Shown here one piece after another: positions 1 through 7,869 of a stretch of 21,113 nucleotides of DNA. The stretch's first letter is position 1. Every line of letters starts with the position of its first letter. The notes below the pieces were generated by a model that saw only the letters and a program-made list of their open reading frames with translations, was not told the origin of the DNA and made no database searches. The stretch is from DSNY01 sp037442465 (GTDB lineage Bacteria; Pseudomonadota; Gammaproteobacteria; Burkholderiales; Burkholderiaceae_F): positions 1 to 21,113 of the forward strand of contig JBBIQI010000034.1 of the NCBI GenBank assembly GCA_037442465.1. The letters run 5' to 3'. Both the position numbers and the translations under genes were made by a program.

Positions 1-97
1 CCCGTCGTCGGCGCAGCGCGCGTGGCCCGAACCCGTCCGCTCGATGGCGCAGGCGCGGGCAGCGGGATATACGGCACCGGCGCGCCGCGGGCTGGCC

Positions 98-1516
98 TCA
101 GAACCGCTTCATCAGCCGCAGCAGCGTTTCGACGTGCCGGCCGTAGGGGGGCATGAACAAGCCCATGCCGTTTAACCGCGACTGCCGGAAGATAGGCTTC
201 ATCTTGCTGAAGGTCTCGAAGCCCCAGCGGCCGTGATAGTGCCCCATGCCCGAGGGACCGATGCCGCCGAACGGCAGTTCTTCCTGCGCGACGTGCACCA
301 ACGTTTCGTTGACGCAGACGCCGCCGGCATGCGTACGCCGCAACGCGCGATCGGTACGCGCGCGATCGTCGTCGAACCAGTACAACGCGAGCGGGCGCGG
401 CTGCGCGTTGATGAACTCGATCGCTTCCTCCACGTGGTCGTAGGCGAGCAAGGGCAGCAGCGGACCGAAGATCTCTTCACGCATGACCGCGATTGAGGCA
501 GGCGGTTCGATCAGCAGCGCGGGCGCCAGCCGATGCGCGGGATCGTCGCGTTGCGCACCGTCGAACAGCGGCTCGATGCGCACACCGCGCGCCCGGGCCT
601 CGTCGAGATAGCCGAGCAGCCGGCCGTAGTGCCGCCGATCGATGATGCTCGTGTACTCGTCGCTCGCCAGCCCTTGCGGATACATGCGGCACGCCTGCGC
701 GCGCGCGGCGGTGACGAAGGTCAGCAGCCGCGGACGCGGCAGCAGCACGTAGTCCGGGGCGATGCAGGTCTGCCCTGCATTGAGCAGTTTGCCCGCGAGG
801 ATGCGCGCAGCGGCGCGTTCGATCGAATAACCGGGCGCGACGACGGTGGGCGACTTGCCGCCCAGTTCCAGCGTCACCGGCGTCAGGTTTTCGGCGGCGG
901 CGGCCATGACTTTGCGCCCGACCGCCGTCGAGCCGGTAAACAGCAGGTGATCGAACGGCAGGGCGCTGAAGGCCGCGGCCACGTCGGCTCCGCCCAGCAC
1001 AACGCTCGCTTCGTCCGGGCGGAAGGTCTGAGCGACCAGTCGTTGGAACAGTTCGCCGACGGCGGGCGTGTATTCGGACATCTTCACCATCACCCGATTG
1101 CCGGCAACCAACGCGCCCACCATCGGGCCGATCGAGAGGAACACCGGATAGTTCCACGGCACGATGATCCCGACCACCCCGACGGGCCGCGGCAGGATCT
1201 CGGCGCGCGCCGGTAGGAACCACTTGGATACCCAGACGCGCCGTGGCCTCATCCACCGCTTCCCGTGGCACAGCGCCGCCTTGATCTCGGCGAGCGCCGG
1301 AAAGAATTCGGCGATTTGCGTCTCGAGCCGCGGCCGGCGGCCGAAGTCGCTGGCGATCGCCGATTCGAACGCGGGCTCGTTGTCCTCGAGCAAGCGCCGC
1401 AGCCGCCGCAGCCGGTCACGGCGCACCTCCCAAGGCGGGAAGTCGTCGCGATCGTAGGCCGCGCGCTGCGTCTCGAAGACGGTTTGCATTTGCGCTGGTA
1501 CGTCGGTCGGATTCAT
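98..1516 (-). CDS. Coniferyl-aldehyde-type (class 3) aldehyde dehydrogenase
   Basis: This is an NAD(P)-dependent aldehyde dehydrogenase of 472 residues that oxidises an aldehyde to the carboxylic acid in the cytoplasm. The Asn of PWNYP (N122), the cofactor-loop motif FTGST (193-197), the catalytic Glu of LELGGKSP (E217), the nucleophile Cys of NAGQTCIAPDY (C251) and EEIFGP (348-352) are all visible. The short class-3 architecture and the CIAPDY context match the coniferyl aldehyde dehydrogenase (CalB-like) group, which is about 480 residues long. The open frame extends upstream to 1654. The ATG at 1516 is preferred because CGGAG lies 5 nt upstream and the extra 46 residues look non-coding. 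The gene is divergent from the nucleoside permease. Family assignment is secure. The coniferyl aldehyde substrate is only a family label, and fatty or other aromatic aldehydes are equally possible. Confidence 0.9.
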   Translation of the reverse strand: MNPTDVPAQMQTVFETQRAAYDRDDFPPWEVRRDRLRRLRRLLEDNEPAFESAIASDFGRRPRLETQIAEFFPALAEIKAALCHGKRWMRPRRVWVSKWFLPARAEILPRPVGVVGIIVPWNYPVFLSIGPMVGALVAGNRVMVKMSEYTPAVGELFQRLVAQTFRPDEASVVLGGADVAAAFSALPFDHLLFTGSTAVGRKVMAAAAENLTPVTLELGGKSPTVVAPGYSIERAAARILAGKLLNAGQTCIAPDYVLLPRPRLLTFVTAARAQACRMYPQGLASDEYTSIIDRRHYGRLLGYLDEARARGVRIEPLFDGAQRDDPAHRLAPALLIEPPASIAVMREEIFGPLLPLLAYDHVEEAIEFINAQPRPLALYWFDDDRARTDRALRRTHAGGVCVNETLVHVAQEELPFGGIGPSGMGHYHGRWGFETFSKMKPIFRQSRLNGMGLFMPPYGRHVETLLRLMKRF

Positions 1517-1686
1517 GGACACTCCGTGCGCCGCGGGCGCGGTCGAACGAACGACACACATGCTAACGCGCGGTCGCGGATGTGCCGTCGAGCGAACGCT
1601 CGATTCGCGCGCGGCCGGACGGGCGCTGGCCGTCGGCGCCATCGCGTGGTTCAATCGTGCGTGCCCGTGACCGCATCGGGACCGTC
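1517..1686. promoter_or_regulatory. Divergent intergenic region with a 16-bp inverted repeat
   Basis: This 170-bp region separates the divergent aldehyde dehydrogenase and permease genes and must carry both promoters. It contains the inverted repeat TCGAGCGAACGCTCGA at 1588-1603 (7-bp arms, 2-nt centre), which could be a repressor operator. I see no convincing -35/-10 pair on either strand. A 7-bp-arm repeat is expected about once by chance in a window of this size, so its role rests on position only. Confidence 0.3.
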
Positions 1687-2931
1687 ATGCAAACGCTGCA
1701 TTGCCTGCTGGGCCTGAGCGCACTGCTCGCGCTCGCGTGGCTGGGTTCGGAAAATCGTCGCCGTGTGCCGTGGCGCGTCGTTCTCGCCGGGCTCGCACTC
1801 GCTTTCGTGCTGGCGACGCTGCTGCTCAAGGTGCCGGTCGTGGCCGATGGGTTCGCTCGGCTCAACGGTCTGATCGTGGCGCTCGATCGGGCGACCGAGG
1901 CAGGCACGCGCTTCGTGTTCGGCTACCTGGGCGGCGCCGAGCTACCGTTTGCCGAGATCAAACAGGGCACGAGTTTCGTGCTTGCATTCCGGGCGCTGCC
2001 GCTCGTGCTGCTGGTCGCCGCGCTGTCGGCGTTGCTGTTTCATTGGCGCATCTTGCCGGCGATCGTGCGTGCGATCGCGTGGGGACTGCGCCGGAGCATG
2101 GGAATCGGCGGCGCCGTCGGGCTGTCGGCGGCCGCCAACGTGTTCGTCGGCATGGTCGAGGCGCCCCTGGTCGTCAAGCCTTATCTGGCGCGGCTGTCGC
2201 GCGGTGAGCTGTTCATCGTGATGAACTGCGGCATGGCCACGATCGCTGGCACCGTGCTCATGCTGTACGCGACCGTGCTGGCGCCGATCGTGCCCAACGC
2301 GCTCGGTCATCTGCTGATCGCGTCGGTGGTCGCTACGCCGCTGGCGATCGTGGTGGCCGCTCTGATGGTGCCGCCCGAGCGAACCGACGAGGCGAACGTG
2401 CGTTTCGAAGGGCAGGACGCGAACGCGATGGCTGCGTTGACGCGTGGAACATTCGAAGGGCTGCAACTGCTGCTGAACATCGTCGCGATGCTGATCGTGT
2501 TCGTCGCCCTGGTCGCGCTGGTCAACGTCCTGCTGGCGACGCTGCCGCTTGTGGGCAATGCGCCGCTGACGCTCGAGCGCATCTTCGGCTGGCTGTTCGC
2601 CCCGCTCGCGTGGGCCAGCGGCATCCCGTGGGCCGAGGCGCAGGTCGCGGGCTTCCTGCTCGGCAAGAAAACCGAGCTGAACGAAATGATCGCGTACTTC
2701 GACCTCGCCGCGCTGCCACCGGCGGCGCTGTCAGAGCGCAGCCGCTTGCTGATGACCTATGCGCTATGCGGCTTTGCCAACTTCGGCAGCCTCGGCATCA
2801 TGCTCGGCGGCATGGCAACGATGCTGCCGGCTAAGCGCCGCGCCGAACTCGCGCAACTCGGCTTGAAGTCGGTCGCGGGCGGGCTGCTGGCCACCTGCGC
2901 GACCGCCGCACTTGTCGGCACGCTGCTGTAG
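1687..2931 (+). CDS. CNT-family nucleoside permease (NupC-like)
   Basis: This encodes a 414-residue inner-membrane concentrative nucleoside transporter, which moves nucleosides inward with protons or sodium. It is hydrophobic throughout. The substrate-site segment GMVEAPLVVKPYL lies at 155-167, followed by GMATIAGTV (182-190). GKKTELNEMIAY at 326-337 fits the CNT signature G-x-K-x3-N-E, with MI in place of FV. The Asn/Ser motif CGFANFGSLG lies at 361-370. E158, N332-E333, N365 and S368 fall where family members contact nucleoside. The length agrees with E. coli NupC (400). The frame is open from 1582, but the ATG at 1687 starts directly at the first membrane helix and is chosen. There is no strong ribosome site. 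The stop lies 6 nt from the stop of the convergent microprotein gene. The exact substrate range is not deducible. Confidence 0.9.
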   Translation: MQTLHCLLGLSALLALAWLGSENRRRVPWRVVLAGLALAFVLATLLLKVPVVADGFARLNGLIVALDRATEAGTRFVFGYLGGAELPFAEIKQGTSFVLAFRALPLVLLVAALSALLFHWRILPAIVRAIAWGLRRSMGIGGAVGLSAAANVFVGMVEAPLVVKPYLARLSRGELFIVMNCGMATIAGTVLMLYATVLAPIVPNALGHLLIASVVATPLAIVVAALMVPPERTDEANVRFEGQDANAMAALTRGTFEGLQLLLNIVAMLIVFVALVALVNVLLATLPLVGNAPLTLERIFGWLFAPLAWASGIPWAEAQVAGFLLGKKTELNEMIAYFDLAALPPAALSERSRLLMTYALCGFANFGSLGIMLGGMATMLPAKRRAELAQLGLKSVAGGLLATCATAALVGTLL

Positions 2932-2937
2932 CAGTCG

Positions 2938-3096
2938 CTACCGCTTGTGCCCACCTTCGCGCTCCGGGTGGGCAGCCGGCGCCGATTTCGCGTCCGGCGC
3001 GGACTTCTGATCGCCCAGCACGGATTTCAGCGGGCAGACCGAAAACGCCGGGCACTTGCGGCAGCCGGCGACGACAGCGATCGGGCACAGCGTCAT
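2938..3096 (-). CDS. Small cysteine-rich protein of unknown function, linked to aceB
   Basis: This is a 52-residue protein that I do not recognise as a named family. The first half carries four cysteines in the pattern C4-x7-C12-x2-C15-x5-C21. Three of them are followed by proline (C4-P, C15-P, C21-P), which is the look of an Fe-S or zinc site. From about residue 29 the tail is Lys/Ala/Pro/Glu rich and probably disordered. There is no signal peptide or membrane segment. A near-ideal ribosome site, GAGGAG at 3103-3108, lies 6 nt before the ATG, which strongly supports translation. The gene follows aceB on the same strand after an 86-nt gap and is probably co-transcribed with it. Gene callers may miss it, because a longer overlapping frame (2831-3088) competes. 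Metal binding and a link to the glyoxylate shunt are inferences. Confidence 0.75.
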   Translation of the reverse strand: MTLCPIAVVAGCRKCPAFSVCPLKSVLGDQKSAPDAKSAPAAHPEREGGHKR

Positions 3097-3182
3097 TCGG
3101 TTCTCCTCGTCAGTTCGTGTTACATGGCACCGCTCGCCGGACGCGGTGTGTGGCCAATGGCATCAGCGGCAAGGCGGGCCTG

Positions 3183-4766
3183 CTAGTCGAGCTCCTCGTA
3201 CAGCGGCAGCGTGAGGAACTCGGCGAACGTTTCCTGCGTGCTCATTTGCTCGAAGATCCGTGCCGCACGCTCGTAAGTCCTCGTGTCGCCGCCGACGACG
3301 GCCTTGACCTTCGCCAGTTCCTCGGGGATCAGCGCCCGGACCATCTCGGCCGTGACCTTACGACCGTCCTCCAGAACGCCTTTGGGCGAGCGGATCCACT
3401 GCCACACCTGCGAGCGGCTGATTTCGGCGGTCGCCGCATCCTCCATCAGGTTGTGGATCGGCACGCAGCCGTTACCCGCCAGCCACGAGCCCAGGTAATG
3501 GATGCCGACGTTGATGTTCATCCGCAGGCCCTGTTCGGTGATCGGCGCTTCCGGCTGGAAGTTCAGCAGGTCGGCGGCCGACACCTGTACGTCGTCGCGC
3601 TTCTTGTCGATCTGGTTGGGACGGTTGCCGAGCACCTTGACGAATTCTTCCATCGCCACCGGCACTAGCCCGGGATGGGCGACCCAGCCGCCGTCGTAGC
3701 CATCGTTGGCGTCGCGCGCCTTGTCGGCGCGCACCCCGGCGAGCGCCTTTTCGTTGGCCACCGGGTCGTTCTTGATCGGAATCAGCGCACTCATGCCGCC
3801 GATCGCCGGCGCGTCGCGTCGATGGCAGGTCTTCAGCAGCAGCAGCGCGTAGGCGCGCATGAACGGCGCCGTCATCGTGACCCGCGCGCGGTCCGCCAGG
3901 CAGAAGTCGCGATCGTTCTTGAACTTCTTGATGCACGAGAAGATGTAGTCCCAGCGGCCGGCGTTCAGGCCAGCCGAGTGCTCGCGCAGCTCGTACAGGA
4001 TTTCGTCCATCTCGAAAGCCGCAAGGATCGTCTCGATCAGCACCGTGGCCTTGATCGTCCCTTGCGGAAGGTCCAGCTCCTTCTGCGTGGCGACGAAGAT
4101 GTCGTTCCATAGCCGCGCCTCCAGATGCGACTCCATCTTCGGCAGGTAGAAATACGGCCCGGAGCCGCGCGCGATCAGCTCGCGGGCGTTGTGAAACATG
4201 AACAACGCGAAGTCGAAGATGCCGCCGGAAACGCGCTGACCGTCGACCAACACGTGCTTCTCGTCCAGGTGCCAGCCGCGCGGTCGCACGACCAAGGTGG
4301 CAATCCTGTCGTTCAGCTTGTACAGCTTGCCGCCCTGCTCGAGCGTGATGGTTCGGCGTACGGCGTCGATCAGGTTCAGCTGCCCGGTGATCTGGTTGTC
4401 CCAGTTCGGCGCATTGCTGTCCTCGAAGTCGGTCATGTACGCATCCGCACCCGAGTTCAGCGCGTTGATGATCATTTTCCGCTCGACCGGGCCGGTGATC
4501 TCGACGCGACGGCACCACAGGTCCTTGGGCAGCGGCGCGATCTTCCAGTCGCCTTCGCGCACGTGCTTCGTTTCGGCCAGAAAGTCGGGTTTCTCTCCGG
4601 CGTCGAGCCGCCGGGCACGCTCGACGCGCCGCGCGAGCAGTTCGAGCCTGCGCGGATTGAACGATCGATGCAGCCTGGCCACGAGCGCGAGCGCGTCGTG
4701 CGTCAGGACTTTCTCGAAGCCGGGCTTGACCGGCGCTTGGATCGTTACCCCTTGGGGCAGGTTCAT
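3183..4766 (-). CDS. aceB: Malate synthase A
   Basis: This enzyme condenses glyoxylate and acetyl-CoA to malate, the second step of the glyoxylate shunt, in the cytoplasm. It is 527 residues against 533 in E. coli AceB. The malate synthase signature EHSAGLNAGRWDYIF spans 262-276. The catalytic Arg lies in RPRGWH (R162), the Mg-binding Glu in VLIET (E245) and Asp in WDY (D273), and the catalytic Asp in MEDAATAEIS (D443). YFYLPKMESHLEARLW is at 205-220. The frame is open to 5069, but the ATG at 4766 has AAGGAG 6 nt upstream and matches the family N-terminus. The gene is divergent from a LysR regulator across 145 bp and is followed by the cysteine-rich microprotein gene. I see no aceK-like gene in the window. 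Confidence 0.98.
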   Translation of the reverse strand: MNLPQGVTIQAPVKPGFEKVLTHDALALVARLHRSFNPRRLELLARRVERARRLDAGEKPDFLAETKHVREGDWKIAPLPKDLWCRRVEITGPVERKMIINALNSGADAYMTDFEDSNAPNWDNQITGQLNLIDAVRRTITLEQGGKLYKLNDRIATLVVRPRGWHLDEKHVLVDGQRVSGGIFDFALFMFHNARELIARGSGPYFYLPKMESHLEARLWNDIFVATQKELDLPQGTIKATVLIETILAAFEMDEILYELREHSAGLNAGRWDYIFSCIKKFKNDRDFCLADRARVTMTAPFMRAYALLLLKTCHRRDAPAIGGMSALIPIKNDPVANEKALAGVRADKARDANDGYDGGWVAHPGLVPVAMEEFVKVLGNRPNQIDKKRDDVQVSAADLLNFQPEAPITEQGLRMNINVGIHYLGSWLAGNGCVPIHNLMEDAATAEISRSQVWQWIRSPKGVLEDGRKVTAEMVRALIPEELAKVKAVVGGDTRTYERAARIFEQMSTQETFAEFLTLPLYEELD

Positions 4767-4911
4767 CGCGTGCTCCTTCGAATCGGCGAAATCTGGAATT
4801 CGGCGATCGGACGCATGGTTCAGCGATCGGCGAGTCAGCGCGAAAGTATATTTGCGTAGAACTGTCTGATCGGCCGGCGATCGACACAGCTTCTTTGACT
4901 CTCGCTCAAGA
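4767..4911. promoter_or_regulatory. aceB/lysR divergent control region with repeated TTCnGCGATCGG boxes
   Basis: This 145-bp region must drive both aceB (-) and the LysR gene (+). TTCGGCGATCGG at 4799-4810 and TTCAGCGATCGG at 4819-4830 form a direct repeat exactly 20 bp apart, so both copies lie on the same DNA face. A related dyad, GATCG-GCCGG-CGATC, lies at 4868-4882. Between them is an AT-rich core with a minus-strand -10-like TATACT (4845-4850) overlapping a plus-strand TATATT (4847-4852). Neither has a good -35 hexamer, as expected for activator-dependent promoters. The assignment as LysR operator is inference from the divergent arrangement. Confidence 0.5.
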
Positions 4912-5514
4912 ATGGACCATTTCAAGCAGATTGCGACCTTCGTCAGCGTCGTGCAGCGCGGCAGCCTGTCCGCCGCCGCCCGCCACGAGGGGATCGCACC
5001 GGCGATGGTCAGTCGCCGTCTGGATGCGCTCGAGTCGCGGCTGGGCGTCAAGCTGCTGCAGCGAACCACCCGCCGCCTGTCGCTGACGCCGGAGGGCGCG
5101 GCCTTCGTCGAGGACTGTCAGCGCATCCTGAGCGAACTCGAGGCGGCGGAGACCGCCGTCGCCGCGCGCGGCGTCGAGGCGACAGGCCATCTTCGCGTGA
5201 CCGCGCCGGCCGGCTTCGGGCGNNNNNNNNNNNNNNNNNNNNNNNNNNNNNNNNNNNNNNNNNNNNNNNNNNNNNNNNNNNNNNNNNNNNNNNNNNNNNN
5301 NNNNNNNNNNNNNNNNNNNNNNCGTGCGGGCCGCTTGGTGAGCGTACTCGACCGCTACGCAGCCGCGCCCACAGCCATTTACTGCGTGTTCCCGGCACAC
5401 AAGCATCTGCCGCGGCGCGTGCGCCTGTTCGTCGACAGGCTGAAGGCGGCGTTTGAAGACGACGCACTGCGGCTCGCGCTCGGTGCACCGAAGCAGACGC
5501 GGCGGAAAGGGTGA
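4912..5514 (+). CDS. LysR-type transcriptional regulator, interrupted by scaffold gap
   Basis: This is a DNA-binding transcription regulator. The N-terminal 103 residues are a typical LysR winged helix-turn-helix (GSLSAAAR...MVSRRLDALESRLGVKLLQRTTR) plus linker, reaching the start of the effector domain at VTAPAGFG. After the gap, RLVSVLDRY and HLPRRVRLFVDRL are the usual LysR C-terminal motifs. Visible sequence plus gap gives only 200 residues, while this subgroup has about 300, so roughly 135 residues are hidden. The two halves stay in one frame only because the 2 bases before the run plus 100 N equal 34 codons. The gene is divergent from aceB and convergent with aceA, so a regulator of the glyoxylate shunt is the simplest inference. 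The effector cannot be deduced. The ATG at 4912 fits the family start, though the ribosome site is weak. Confidence 0.85.
   Translation: MDHFKQIATFVSVVQRGSLSAAARHEGIAPAMVSRRLDALESRLGVKLLQRTTRRLSLTPEGAAFVEDCQRILSELEAAETAVAARGVEATGHLRVTAPAGFGXXXXXXXXXXXXXXXXXXXXXXXXXXXXXXXXXXRAGRLVSVLDRYAAAPTAIYCVFPAHKHLPRRVRLFVDRLKAAFEDDALRLALGAPKQTRRKG
5223..5322. other. Assembly gap (100 N)
   Basis: This is a run of exactly 100 undetermined bases inside the LysR gene. One hundred is a common placeholder for a gap of unknown size. The flanks are N- and C-terminal parts of the same protein family in the right order, so the join is credible, but the length is not. Confidence 0.99.
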
Positions 5515-5527
5515 AACGCTGGCAACC

Positions 5528-5556
5528 AAAAAAGAAGGGGCCGCTTGTGCGGCCCC
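5528..5556 (-). terminator. Rho-independent terminator downstream of aceA
   Basis: GGGGCCGC-TTGT-GCGGCCCC at 5537-5556 is a perfect 8-bp GC stem with a 4-nt loop. On the minus strand it is followed by a T-rich run (TTCTTTTTT, plus-strand A-run at 5528-5536). On the plus strand no T-run follows it. It therefore terminates minus-strand transcription, about 175 nt after the aceA stop, and only passively separates the convergent LysR gene. Confidence 0.85.
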
Positions 5557-5731
5557 AACGATCGATCCGTGTTATTCGAACTTGTTGACAGCGTCTCCTA
5601 CGACCTCGCCCTGTCTTCCTCCGGCGCTTGCGCGCTCTGGCAATCGCGGCGCAGTCTAGGGACCGGCCAGAACTCACTCAAGTTGCGCCGCAACGAAAGC
5701 GTTGCCAAGCGGACACGAATGCCCGAACATT
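5557..5731 (-). other. aceA 3' untranslated region, no gene recognised
   Basis: These 175 nt lie between the aceA stop and its terminator. No convincing gene is present on either strand. The only minus-strand frame that looks at all protein-like is a 23-residue TTG frame ending GDAVNKFE, with no clear ribosome site. A long 3' UTR closed by a strong terminator could yield a small RNA, but nothing in the sequence proves this. Confidence 0.4.
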
Positions 5732-7051
<1,320 letters not shown>

Positions 7052-7165
7052 GCTTTCTCCTACCGGATGAAGGTCTGTACTTGATCTTCCGGGGGTTCTT
7101 AGTCGATCCTCGAAAGCCCCGGAAGTCGCAGGCATCGTAGGATCGATCAGGCGATGCAGCAAGAC
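7052..7165 (-). promoter_or_regulatory. Structured 5' leader of aceA
   Basis: If transcription starts just after the proposed -10 box, the aceA leader is about 114 nt. It contains two stem-loops: GCATCG/CGATGC (7132-7137 with 7152-7157), and a 9-bp perfect stem CTTCCGGGG/CCCCGGAAG (7086-7094 with 7117-7125) with a 22-nt loop. The ribosome site GGAG then follows about 30 nt downstream, so it is not sequestered by these stems alone. Whether this is a regulatory RNA element or chance folding is unknown. Confidence 0.4.
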
Positions 7166-7171
7166 TCGTAT

Positions 7172-7203
7172 CTTATAAAAGAATGCATATGAATCATCGT
7201 CAA
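7172..7203 (-). promoter_or_regulatory. Candidate aceA promoter
   Basis: On the minus strand TTGACG (7198-7203) matches the sigma70 -35 box at five of six positions, and TATAAG (7172-7177) resembles a -10 box. The spacer is 20 nt (19 if the -10 is read as TTATAA), which is longer than the optimum of 17. The surrounding 7165-7250 is strikingly AT-rich against the rest of the window, as expected for a strong or regulated promoter. Confidence 0.5.
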
Positions 7204-7355
7204 AACAATGACATAGATACTAAATACCGCAATGTGGAAAACAAATGGCACCGATGAAATGGTTCCTGGTGCTGCGCACAAGGTCATTGCCATGATGTGA
7301 AACGCAGTCCGCCGAATGAAATCGGACGACCTGTTTGGATCGATACAGCGCCCAA
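7204..7355. other. Intergenic stretch between aceA promoter and rraA, no gene recognised
   Basis: Together with the leader and promoter this completes a 304-bp gene-free stretch. The part up to about 7260 is AT-rich and may hold activator sites for aceA. I find no open frame with a ribosome site and no clear terminator after the rraA stop, only a weak CCGA/TCGG stem near 7311-7325. Confidence 0.4.
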
Positions 7356-7856
7356 CTAGCGGTGAAGCGCCGATCGACTGACGAGCGTCCCGTCGCGGTC
7401 GCTGTAGATCCAGTCCCCTGGCCGAACCGTGGCCCCCAAGAAGCTCACGGCGACATCGCGATCACCGAGGCCGCGTTTGACCGAACGACGCGGGTCCAGA
7501 GCCAGCGCCAGCACCGCGATGGCACATGCGTCGATTTCATCGGCATCGCGAACGGCGCCGTAGACGATGACGCCTGCCCAGTTCGAGTCCGCGGCCGCCT
7601 TGGCCAGATTGCCTCCCAGAACGGCGCAACGGGTGCTGCCCCCGCCGTCGACGACGAGCACGCGCCCTTCGCCCGGCGACCGCACCGCTTCGGCCAGCAG
7701 CGAGTTGTCCTCGAAAAGCTTCAGCGTCACCGCCTGCCCGCAGAAGGCGCGGCGTGCCCCGAAACGCAGGAGCGCCGGCTGCATGACCTGCACGTCTCCG
7801 CTCGCAAGTTGCGCCGCGAACGAATCGCAAAGGTCGGTGGTCGCAAAGCTGATCAT
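7356..7856 (-). CDS. rraA: RraA family protein (RNase E regulator / HMG-type aldolase fold)
   Basis: The 166 residues match the RraA fold in length and in the core DGGGSTRCAVLGGNLA (70-85) and GVIVYGAVRDADEI (95-108). E. coli RraA binds RNase E and lowers its activity. Related proteins are metal-dependent aldolases or oxaloacetate decarboxylases that use an Arg-Asp pair. That pair is present here as R103-D104, while from memory E. coli RraA has Arg-Gln, so enzymatic activity is possible. The gene lies 13 nt after the stop of the MFS transporter gene, so the two form an operon. The ribosome site is weak, which suggests translational coupling. Family is secure. Which of the two functions applies is open. 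Confidence 0.85.
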   Translation of the reverse strand: MISFATTDLCDSFAAQLASGDVQVMQPALLRFGARRAFCGQAVTLKLFEDNSLLAEAVRSPGEGRVLVVDGGGSTRCAVLGGNLAKAAADSNWAGVIVYGAVRDADEIDACAIAVLALALDPRRSVKRGLGDRDVAVSFLGATVRPGDWIYSDRDGTLVSRSALHR

Positions 7857-7869
7857 GCCGCTGTCCGAC

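Noticed and set aside
1..97. Possible gene fragment at the left edge
   Set aside because: Ninety-seven bases without a recognisable protein motif, terminator or ribosome site on either strand. Nothing can be supported.
1582..1686. N-terminal extension of the permease from 1582, and comparable upstream extensions of the aldehyde dehydrogenase, aceB, aceA, MFS and tamB frames
   Set aside because: The extra residues are Arg/Ser/Ala-rich and fall in promoter regions or inside a neighbouring gene. The internal ATG codons match family N-termini, and for aldehyde dehydrogenase, aceB, aceA and tamB they also have ribosome sites.
5537..5556. The GGGGCCGC/GCGGCCCC hairpin as terminator of the LysR gene (+)
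   Set aside because: On the plus strand it is followed by AACGATCG rather than a T-run. The T-run lies only on the minus-strand side, so it belongs to aceA.
5571..5590. GTTCGAATAA on the minus strand resembling a tRNA T-loop
   Set aside because: The flanking bases do not form the T-stem (the G53-C61 pair is absent) and no acceptor or anticodon arm is found.
5576..5657. A minus-strand TTG frame of 23 residues ending GDAVNKFE downstream of aceA
   Set aside because: The ending looks protein-like, but there is no ribosome site, it needs a TTG start, and it sits in a 3' UTR. Not enough support to call a gene.
7246..7262. TGGCAC at 7247 resembling the -24 half of a sigma54 promoter
   Set aside because: The required TTGC-type -12 element is absent at the correct spacing (AAATG is found instead).
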